Shown here piece by piece: positions 6,023 through 12,210 of a stretch of 16,730 nucleotides of DNA. The number at the start of each line of letters is the position of its first letter. The first letter of the stretch is position 1. Source of the DNA: an uncultured Eggerthella sp. (GTDB lineage: Bacteria; Actinomycetota; Coriobacteriia; Coriobacteriales; Eggerthellaceae); assembly GCA_900547965.1 (NCBI GenBank), contig URJE01000031.1:1-16730 (forward strand), read 5' to 3'. The notes under the pieces were generated by a model that had not been told where the DNA came from, did no database searches, and worked only from the letters and a program-made list of their open reading frames with translations. Position numbers and translations under genes: made by a program.

Positions 6023-6892
6023 ATGGCAGAAATCACCGCAGCACTCGTTAAGGAACTCCGCGAGATGACCGGCGCTGGCATGATGGAATGCAAGAAGGCT
6101 CTGGTTGAGGCTGAAGGCGAACTCGAAAAGGCCGTAGACGTGCTCCGCACCCGTGGTCTTGCTGCTGTTGCCAAGAAGGCTGGCCGTGCAACCGACGAAG
6201 GTACCGTTCTGGCTCTCGTTTCCGAGTGCGGCCATGATGGTGCTCTCGTAGAGCTCAACTGCGAAACCGACTTCGTGGGCATGAACGAAAAGTTCCGTGC
6301 ATACGCAGAGAAGATCGCTAAGGCTGTTCTCGCCAACAAGCCCGCCGACCTCGAGGCTCTTAAGGCTTCCGAGATCGAAGGCGAAACCGTAGAGGCTGTC
6401 GTAACCGACGCCATCCACACCTTGGGCGAAAACATCCAGCTTTCCCGCTTCGCTTTCGCTGAGCAGCCCGAAGGCGCTGTTGCTTCCTACATTCATGGCG
6501 GCGGTAAGATCGGCGTTCTGGTCGAGTTCAAGCTGGGCGACGCTTCCTTCGCAACCAACGACGATTTCAAGAAGTATGGTCGTGACGTTGCTATGCAGGT
6601 TGCTGCTGCAAGCCCCGTTTCCGCAACTCGCGAATCGGTAGATCCCGCAGTTGTAGAGCACGAGATGAGCATCTACAAGGCACAGGCTGCTGAATCCGGC
6701 AAGCCCGAGAACATCCAGGAAAAGATCGCTACTGGTCGTATGGAGAAGTTCTACAAGGAGAACTGCCTCACCGAGCAGGCTTTCGTTAAGAACCCCGATC
6801 AGTCTGTAAACGATTACACGGCTGAGGTTGCCAAGGCTCTTGGCACCACCATCGAGATCGTTTCCTTCATCCGCTTCATGTTGGGCGAGTAA
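6023..6892 (+). CDS. tsf: Translation elongation factor Ts
   Basis: This 289-residue EF-Ts is the GDP/GTP exchange factor for EF-Tu. The N-terminal UBA-like module (VKELREMTGAGMMECKKALV, about residues 8-27) is followed by DVLRTRGLAAVAKKAGR. The core domain contains LVELNCETDFVGMNEKF; TDFV is the motif that contacts EF-Tu. The C-terminal half (IHGGGKIGVLVEF, RDVAMQVAAASP, GRMEKFYKENCLTEQAFVKN) is complete, and the length is normal. ATG 6023 follows AAAGGAA (6011-6017); an in-frame TTG upstream lies in the intercistronic hairpin region and is rejected. The common next genes pyrH and frr do not follow. A hairpin and murA come next, so the ribosomal unit ends here. Confidence 0.98.
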   Translation: MAEITAALVKELREMTGAGMMECKKALVEAEGELEKAVDVLRTRGLAAVAKKAGRATDEGTVLALVSECGHDGALVELNCETDFVGMNEKFRAYAEKIAKAVLANKPADLEALKASEIEGETVEAVVTDAIHTLGENIQLSRFAFAEQPEGAVASYIHGGGKIGVLVEFKLGDASFATNDDFKKYGRDVAMQVAAASPVSATRESVDPAVVEHEMSIYKAQAAESGKPENIQEKIATGRMEKFYKENCLTEQAFVKNPDQSVNDYTAEVAKALGTTIEIVSFIRFMLGE

Positions 6893-6916
6893 GCGAATTT
6901 AACAACGCTTTTTTTG

Positions 6917-6964
6917 CAAGCCCTTCCAGAGATTTGGGGTAAAACCCTTCTCTGGAAGGGCTTG
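6917..6964 (+). terminator. Long hairpin after tsf without a U-tract
   Basis: A 15-bp perfect stem (6917-6931 with 6950-6964) encloses an 18-nt loop that itself holds GGG...CCC. No T-run follows; instead T7 (6909-6915) precedes it. It lies 24 nt after the tsf stop and probably ends or protects the rpsB-tsf mRNA, but it is not a standard intrinsic terminator. Confidence 0.6.
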
Positions 6965-7059
6965 TCTGCATAATAGGGCTATAAATAGAGTAGGCATGCC
7001 TTGTTTCGATTTGGCATGGGTATGAAGAATCCGCATCAAGTAGATTGGGTGCATGAGAT

Positions 7060-8328
7060 ATGTCCGAAGAAGTAATTATTGCGCGTGAAACCGAAAACGT
7101 CTCAGGTACGGTACAGATCAGCGGCGCTAAGAATTCTGCGTTGAAGCTTATTGCGGCAACAATGCTGGGCCAAGGCAAGAGCACGCTCCACAATATTCCC
7201 CATATCTCCGATATCGAGATCATGAACGACGTGATTCGCAGCCTGGGCGCAACGGTTGAATGGGATGGTCACTCGCTTATCATCGATACCGAACATGCCG
7301 AAGGCCACGACACGCCCTATGAGCTTGTTTCGAAGATGCGCGCTAGCATTTCTGTGTTGGGCCCGCTTGTGGGTCGCTTTGGTTGCGCACGCGTTGCAAT
7401 GCCTGGTGGTTGTAAGATCGGCGCCCGTAAAATCGACATGCACCTTAAGGTGCTCGAAGCTATGGGCGTAGAATTCGAAAACAGCCACGGCTACCTTTAC
7501 GCTTCCACTCCAAATGGCCTACATTCGGCCGATGTGCTGCTCGAGTTTCCGAGTGTTGGTGCAACCGAAAATATGCTTATGGCCTCTGTTGTTGCTCCGG
7601 GCACTTCGGTTATCGACAATGCCGCGCGTGAGCCAGAAATCGTCGATCTAGCCAATATGCTGAATGCCATGGGCGCTCATGTGGAGGGCGCGGGTACGCC
7701 AACCATTACGGTAAAGGGTGTTGCTCTCTCCGAAATGCATCCATGCGAGCACACTACAGTGGGCGACCGCATCGAAGCAGGCACGTTCCTTACGGCGGGT
7801 GCCCTGCTCGGTGGCCCTGTTACGGTTAAGGGAATCGATCCGGCTTATTTACGTATGGCGCTTATGAAGCTTGAGCATATGGGCTGCGATATTTCCACCA
7901 CGGAAGACTCTATTACCGTATCGCGCACCCAGCCTTTGCGCGCTACCGACATTCAGACGCTTCCTCATCCTGGATTCCCCACTGATCTTCAGGCCCAGTT
8001 CATGCTCTTGGCTTCTTTTGCGGAAGGCAATTCCGTTATCTCTGAAAATATCTTTGAGAATCGCTTTATGTTTGCCAGTGAGCTCAACCGTATGGGGTCC
8101 CGTATCACGGTCGAGGGCCATCATGCTCTGGTTCAGGGCGTTAGCAAGCTTGAGGGCGCTCCCGTTTCTTCGCCCGACTTGCGTGGCGGCGCCGCTCTGG
8201 TAATTGCCGGCCTTGCAGCTGAGGGCGAAACAGTGGTACATGACATCCGCCATATCGATCGCGGCTACGAAGACTACGTTGGCAAGCTGCGTGCCATCGG
8301 CGCAAATGTTGATCGCGTAACGCTGTAG
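7060..8328 (+). CDS. murA: UDP-N-acetylglucosamine 1-carboxyvinyltransferase (MurA)
   Basis: A 422-residue enzyme for the first committed step of peptidoglycan synthesis, transferring enolpyruvate from PEP to UDP-GlcNAc in the cytoplasm. The substrate-binding Lys24-Asn25 lie in SGAKNSALKL. Catalytic Cys118 lies in AMPGGCKIGARKIDMH and corresponds to Cys115 of the E. coli enzyme, the residue fosfomycin alkylates; some actinobacteria carry Asp there, this one does not. FPSVGATENMLMAS, VGDRIEAGTF, HPGFPTDLQAQF and the closing RGGAALVIAGLAAEG to RGYEDYVGKL are all present, so the protein is complete. ATG 7060 has only a weak upstream G-rich sequence (7046-7051). The gene opens a compact unit: the LCP gene starts 9 nt after its stop, coupling two cell-wall functions. 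The gene could also be a second MurA paralogue (MurA2/MurZ); sequence alone does not decide this. Confidence 0.96.
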   Translation: MSEEVIIARETENVSGTVQISGAKNSALKLIAATMLGQGKSTLHNIPHISDIEIMNDVIRSLGATVEWDGHSLIIDTEHAEGHDTPYELVSKMRASISVLGPLVGRFGCARVAMPGGCKIGARKIDMHLKVLEAMGVEFENSHGYLYASTPNGLHSADVLLEFPSVGATENMLMASVVAPGTSVIDNAAREPEIVDLANMLNAMGAHVEGAGTPTITVKGVALSEMHPCEHTTVGDRIEAGTFLTAGALLGGPVTVKGIDPAYLRMALMKLEHMGCDISTTEDSITVSRTQPLRATDIQTLPHPGFPTDLQAQFMLLASFAEGNSVISENIFENRFMFASELNRMGSRITVEGHHALVQGVSKLEGAPVSSPDLRGGAALVIAGLAAEGETVVHDIRHIDRGYEDYVGKLRAIGANVDRVTL

Positions 8329-8337
8329 GTAGGCGCG

Positions 8338-9834
8338 ATGGCAACAAGGAGCAATAGAGGAATGCATAGTGGCGGCCCAGGTCGCCGCCGCCCCTCGTCT
8401 CGAAATAAAGCCGACTGGTCTTCCTCGGTAATTGGATCGCATGCGTCCGGTTCTCGCGGGCCTCAGGCTCAGCGCCGAACCTCCGCCCATTCGCGCCGCC
8501 CTCGTACCTCAGCGGTGCCGGGTCGTCGAACTGGCGAAGTGCGTCAGATTCATATCCAATCCCGTTCTGTTGACGAACGTACATCACGTCGAAAAGTGGG
8601 GCAGTCGCGAACCGAAAGCTTTATGCGTCACCGCGACAATGTAAGCCGTATCACGTTGATCATTGGCATCATTTTGATTGTGGTTATCGCGTTGAACCTC
8701 GGTACATGCGCCTATCGCAATTCGCTTTCTTCTTCGATGGCGCTTGATGACAGCAGTGTATCCAGTGCGCTCGTTTCTGCAAAGAACGATGAGCCCACGT
8801 ATACGCTGTTAGCTGGTCTCAGTGGAAGTGGCGAAAACGAGTGCGCCAGTTACTTAGCTGTTCTGCGCGTGGATTCCCAGAATAATACGGTGTCGTTGTT
8901 GAATATACCCAGCAACATAACCGCCACCTATTCAGACGTTGATACAAAGGGAGCCATGCTGCGAGATGCTCCCCATATCAAGGACGAGGGTGAACTGGTA
9001 AAGCAGGTCTCTTCGCTTATTGGTCAGGATATCAACCACTATGTAAGGATCACGGGCGAAGACTTTGCCTCGCTCGTTGATTCTCTTGGCGGATTGAGCA
9101 TCAATGTAGAACAATATGTCGACGATCCAACGGTGGGAACCGCAGTGCTTGACCCCGGCCAGCAGACCTTAAACGGAGAGCAGGCCTTGGTTTATGTGAG
9201 CGCTAAGAACTATACCGACGGATACGGTCAGCGCGCCAATGTCCAGAATCAGGTATTTACCGCATTTGTGCAGGCTCTTGAAGACAAGGGCGGCCTTGAT
9301 TTTGCCATGAGCGCCGACGACATCGCAGGCAAGATTAAAACGGATATGAGCTACGACGAAATCGGCAAGATTGCCTCGTTGTTCCCCAATGCGACGTTCT
9401 ATTCGAACACGGTGCCGGGAAGCCAGTCCGTTTCGGGCGACAAAGTGTCCTGGTCGGTAGCGTCCTCTTCGTTCTCTCAGATTTGCGATCAGTTCAAGAA
9501 CGGTCAGAACATGGATACCTCCGTTGACACCAGCGGGGTTAACAAAGCCTCGGTTTCCATCGTCGTCTTGAATGGCGCTGGTGCTGATGGTTACAGTGCG
9601 CAAGCGGCTCAAGTTCTTACCAACGCTGGCTACACTATCAAAGATACGGGTAACGCAGAATCGTTCGTATATGACGAAACCTTGGTAATCTATCGGTCCG
9701 ACGACGACAAACTGGCAGCCGAGGCTATCGTCCAGGATCTCGGAACAGGGCGTGCTGTTGCTGCAGGTGTGTACTACAATCTCTCCACCAATATCCAGGT
9801 GGTAGTTGGCAAAGACTGGACCAGCCATGTTTGA
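8338..9834 (+). CDS. Degenerate LytR-CpsA-Psr (LCP) family membrane protein with LytR_C domain
   Basis: The 498-residue product has a long basic cytoplasmic N-terminus (about 1-100), one transmembrane segment (about 104-124, ITLIIGIILIVVIALNLG), an LCP-like extracellular domain (about 155-355) and a LytR_C domain (about 404-490, VSIVVLNGAGADGYSAQAA). LCP enzymes attach teichoic acids, arabinogalactan or capsule to peptidoglycan. Fold landmarks remain: DINHYVRITGEDFASLVDSL, GGLSINVEQYVDDP, LDPGQQTLNGEQALVYV. Key residues are missing, however: the usual SIPRD reads NIPSN, the RSR near ALAYVRSR reads VSAKN, and only the Arg of YGQRANVQNQ is kept. It may be a pseudoenzyme, a scaffold or a partner of another LCP protein. 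The start could also be ATG 8362, which has AAGGAG (8346-8351) upstream. It is tightly coupled to murA (9-nt gap) and folC (8-nt overlap). Confidence 0.85.
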   Translation: MATRSNRGMHSGGPGRRRPSSRNKADWSSSVIGSHASGSRGPQAQRRTSAHSRRPRTSAVPGRRTGEVRQIHIQSRSVDERTSRRKVGQSRTESFMRHRDNVSRITLIIGIILIVVIALNLGTCAYRNSLSSSMALDDSSVSSALVSAKNDEPTYTLLAGLSGSGENECASYLAVLRVDSQNNTVSLLNIPSNITATYSDVDTKGAMLRDAPHIKDEGELVKQVSSLIGQDINHYVRITGEDFASLVDSLGGLSINVEQYVDDPTVGTAVLDPGQQTLNGEQALVYVSAKNYTDGYGQRANVQNQVFTAFVQALEDKGGLDFAMSADDIAGKIKTDMSYDEIGKIASLFPNATFYSNTVPGSQSVSGDKVSWSVASSSFSQICDQFKNGQNMDTSVDTSGVNKASVSIVVLNGAGADGYSAQAAQVLTNAGYTIKDTGNAESFVYDETLVIYRSDDDKLAAEAIVQDLGTGRAVAAGVYYNLSTNIQVVVGKDWTSHV

Positions 9835-11101
9835 TCCAGTCGCTTATATCAATGAACCGCGCTGGCGAAGCATGAGCTTAGGGCTCGAGAGGATCGAAGA
9901 GCTGTTGGCGAAATTGGGCAATCCGCAGGATAACCTTCGCTTTGTTCATGTTGCAGGCACTAATGGCAAAGGCTCAACCTGCTCGTTCATTTCAAGCATC
10001 CTGAAAGAGTCGGGCTATAAAGTGGGTTTGTTTACTAGCCCCTATATCGAGCGTTTCGAGGAGCGTATTCGCATTAATGGCGAAAACATCTCCCTGCAAC
10101 GTCTTTCGGAGGTGACTCTGAGGGTAAAGGACGCGGCAGAGGCCATGGCTAGCCACCCAACCGAGTTCGAGCTTATGACTGCCGTAGCATTTACGTATTT
10201 TGCTGAAGAGAAGTGCGACATTGTTGTTGCAGAGGTCGGCTTGGGCGGAAGGCTTGACTCGACCAACGTTATCCGCACAGTTGAGGTTTGCGTGTTTGCC
10301 CCCATTTCGTATGATCATTGCGCGCTTCTGGGAAGTACGCTCTATCAGATCGCGGGCGAGAAAGCGGGTATTTTGAAATCGGGTACCCCCGCAGTGAGCG
10401 CGCCTCAAGAGCAAGAGGCCCGGCGTCGCCTGGGCGAAGAAGCGGATCGTTGTGCAACGTCTATTCGCTACGTCGATGCTTCGTCTATTGCGGGCAACAC
10501 CTCTGATTTCTCGTATGGTGAGTTCGATCATCTGTCTGTTAAGCTGCAAGGATCGTTCCAGCGCATCAATGCAGCGGTTGCTTTGGAAGCGTGCAAGGTG
10601 CTTGCCCAGCGTGGCTGGGGCATCAGCGAGCAAGCGATGCGAAGAGGCCTGTCTCGCGCTTCATGGGCGGGTCGTTTCGAGTTTCTGCGTCACAACCCCG
10701 ACGTTCTTATAGATGGCGCTCACAATATCCATGCCGTACGTGCGCTTAGCTCCGAGCTTGCATCTCGTTATGACCAGGGAAGTGTGGTATTTTGCATGGG
10801 CGTCATGGCCGACAAAGACTATGCAGAAATGCTGAAGCTGCTGGTTCCGTTAGCCAAGGCGTTCGTGTGTTACCGACCCGATAACCCCCGTGCGCTTTCA
10901 GAATCCGATTTGGCGGACGCGGTTCAGATCGCTGTGGGAAGCCATCCGGTAGAAGTGGTGGCTGCTCCAACGCCTCATAGCGCGGTAGAGTATGCCCTTG
11001 GGTTTTCTGGGGATAGCCTGCCCATTTGCTTCTGCGGTAGCCTCTATGGAATCGCCTCTATCAAAAAGGCGTGGCGCCACTTCGAGAACACAAGGCAATG
11101 A
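9827..11101 (+). CDS. folC: Folylpolyglutamate synthase / dihydrofolate synthase
   Basis: This 424-residue Mur-ligase-fold enzyme uses ATP to add glutamate to folates, and in bifunctional members also to dihydropteroate. The P-loop is VAGTNGKGSTCSFISSIL, followed by GLFTSPYIERFEERIRING, the folate-site and Mg-binding stretch DIVVAEVGLGGRLDSTN, SYDHCALLGSTLYQIAGEKA with AGILKSG, and the C-terminal-domain signature VLIDGAHNIHAVRAL. All expected motifs are present and the length is normal. ATG 9827 overlaps the 3' end of the LCP gene by 8 nt, which indicates translational coupling. An in-frame TTG at 9806 would add seven residues inside the LCP gene and is less likely. The pairing of folC with cell-wall genes is probably an operon of convenience. 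Whether it has both FolC activities is not decided by sequence. Confidence 0.95.
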   Translation: MFDPVAYINEPRWRSMSLGLERIEELLAKLGNPQDNLRFVHVAGTNGKGSTCSFISSILKESGYKVGLFTSPYIERFEERIRINGENISLQRLSEVTLRVKDAAEAMASHPTEFELMTAVAFTYFAEEKCDIVVAEVGLGGRLDSTNVIRTVEVCVFAPISYDHCALLGSTLYQIAGEKAGILKSGTPAVSAPQEQEARRRLGEEADRCATSIRYVDASSIAGNTSDFSYGEFDHLSVKLQGSFQRINAAVALEACKVLAQRGWGISEQAMRRGLSRASWAGRFEFLRHNPDVLIDGAHNIHAVRALSSELASRYDQGSVVFCMGVMADKDYAEMLKLLVPLAKAFVCYRPDNPRALSESDLADAVQIAVGSHPVEVVAAPTPHSAVEYALGFSGDSLPICFCGSLYGIASIKKAWRHFENTRQ

Positions 11102-11158
11102 ACCTGTGCGCATTTGATGGTCAAAGCCCCTGCTGGAAGGCAGCGGCATTGTGTGGGT

Positions 11159-11164
11159 TATACT
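11159..11164 (+). promoter_or_regulatory. -10 box of the SRP RNA gene
   Basis: TATACT at 11159-11164 lies 14 nt before the predicted RNA 5' end (11178). No convincing -35 hexamer is found 16-18 nt upstream. Confidence 0.5.
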
Positions 11165-11177
11165 AACCACTGTTGAA

Positions 11178-11282
11178 GTATCCCGAAAGGGCTTGGGCGG
11201 CGCCAAGTTCTGAACCTGGTCAGGTCCGGGAGGAAGCAGCCATAAGGGGCCTCTGACGAGCGCCCGGGCCTTTTCGGGATAC
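11178..11282 (+). ncRNA. ffs: Small (4.5S-type) signal recognition particle RNA
   Basis: The universally conserved domain IV apical region is present: GAACCTGGTCAGGTCCGG followed by GAGGAAGCAGCC (about 11213-11241), with the GGAA-type tetraloop and the asymmetric loop that binds Ffh. Ends were set by the long closing stem, in which GTATCCCGAAAGGGC (11178-11192) pairs with the complementary GCCC...TTTTCGGGATAC end near 11282. The length of about 105 nt makes it the short bacterial class without an Alu domain. With Ffh and FtsY this RNA targets membrane proteins to the translocon. Its place just upstream of a membrane-protein gene and near dnaX is common in bacteria. The boundaries are accurate to a few bases. 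Confidence 0.95.
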
Positions 11283-11285
11283 TCG

Positions 11286-11314
11286 GTTTCGCCGATCAAT
11301 TTGATCGGCGAAAC
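11286..11314. terminator. 14-bp palindrome after the SRP RNA
   Basis: GTTTCGCCGATCAA (11286-11299) is followed after one base by its exact complement TTGATCGGCGAAAC (11301-11314). It starts 3 nt past the SRP RNA end and probably defines the RNA 3' end. No T-run follows, so it is not a classical terminator. Confidence 0.55.
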
Positions 11315-11356
11315 GTGTATATGGGCACATTTGCAACAACCAAGACGAAGGATCGC

Positions 11357-12097
11357 ATGGAAATCATCAACTTTATTCTGGGCTTGCTTCACGATCCGCG
11401 TGGCGCAATTGCTGGCTGGATCGTAACGCTGGGTGCGGTTTGGGTGTACACCCCTCTGTTTCTCATCGTATTCATTGAAACGGGTTTGGTATTCTTCCCC
11501 TTCCTTCCCGGTGATTCCCTTTTGTTCGCGGCGGGTGTGTTCTCTGCCGATGGCGGTGGCTTGAACCTTGGTGCAACGCTCTTGGTGTTTTACGCTGCGG
11601 CTATTCTGGGCAACACCTCCAACTATTGGATTGCCCGCTTCTTCGGCGCCCGCATTATCGACTCGGGCAAGATCAAGACTCTTACGCCTGAGCGTATGGC
11701 GAAGCTCGATCACTTTTTCGAAAAGTACGGTGGGCTCACTATCGTCATCACACGCTTTATGCCATTCTTCCGTACCTTTGCTCCTTTTATTGCCGGCACG
11801 GGGCATATGAACTTCGGCAAGTTCACGCTGTTCAATTGCGTGGGTGGCATTTCGTGGGTTTCGCTGTTTGTGTTGGTGGGCTTCTTCTTTGGTGGCGTAC
11901 CCTTTGTGCAGGAGCATTTCGAAGTCATCGTGCTGGGAATCGTAGCCGTTTCTGTGGCGCCTGCCTTTATCGGTGTCGTTAAGGCGGCAATTTCTTCCCG
12001 AAAAAGCGGCAAACGCGATTTCGAGGTTGAGGCGGCGGTTGATGCCGAGCGCATTGCTCGCGCAAAACATGCTCGCTCCGAAGAGGATGCCCGTTAA
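11357..12097 (+). CDS. DedA-family membrane protein
   Basis: A 246-residue polytopic membrane protein of the DedA (SNARE-associated PF09335) family. Members are proton-dependent transporters that include undecaprenyl-phosphate and phospholipid flippases. Family signatures in order: FFPFLPGDSLLFAAGVFS (about 48-65), LGNTSNYWIARFFGARI, FFEKYGGLTIVITRF with MPFFRTFAPFIAGTGHMNF, then hydrophobic segments FNCVGGISWVSLFVLVGFFF and the C-terminal helix before a basic cytoplasmic tail rich in Lys, Arg and Glu. The acidic residue in PGDS and the Arg in RFMPFFR are the functional residues recognised in the family. ATG 11357 is chosen because GAAGGA (11347-11352) precedes it closely; an upstream in-frame GTG (11315) falls at the SRP hairpin. 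Lipid-carrier recycling would fit the murA and LCP genes nearby, but the substrate is unknown. Confidence 0.9.
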   Translation: MEIINFILGLLHDPRGAIAGWIVTLGAVWVYTPLFLIVFIETGLVFFPFLPGDSLLFAAGVFSADGGGLNLGATLLVFYAAAILGNTSNYWIARFFGARIIDSGKIKTLTPERMAKLDHFFEKYGGLTIVITRFMPFFRTFAPFIAGTGHMNFGKFTLFNCVGGISWVSLFVLVGFFFGGVPFVQEHFEVIVLGIVAVSVAPAFIGVVKAAISSRKSGKRDFEVEAAVDAERIARAKHARSEEDAR

Positions 12098-12111
12098 AAT
12101 CGGTAAGGCAC

Positions 12112-12180
12112 TATAACACCCCATATGCCCCATATCAGTAGGGCATATTGCAAAATTCCGCTTATGCGGATGTGAAGCGG
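12112..12180 (+). promoter_or_regulatory. dnaX upstream region with dyads
   Basis: A -10-like TATAAC (12112-12117) is followed by an 8-bp inverted repeat ATATGCCC (12123-12130) / GGGCATAT (12141-12148) with a 10-nt centre, and then by CCGCTT...AAGCGG (12158-12163 with 12175-12180). The first dyad sits at or just after the expected transcript start, a position suited to a repressor site or an mRNA hairpin. No known regulator motif is recognised. Confidence 0.4.
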
Positions 12181-12210
12181 AGGCTTGGCTATCCGCGAAG
12201 GAGGCTCTGC

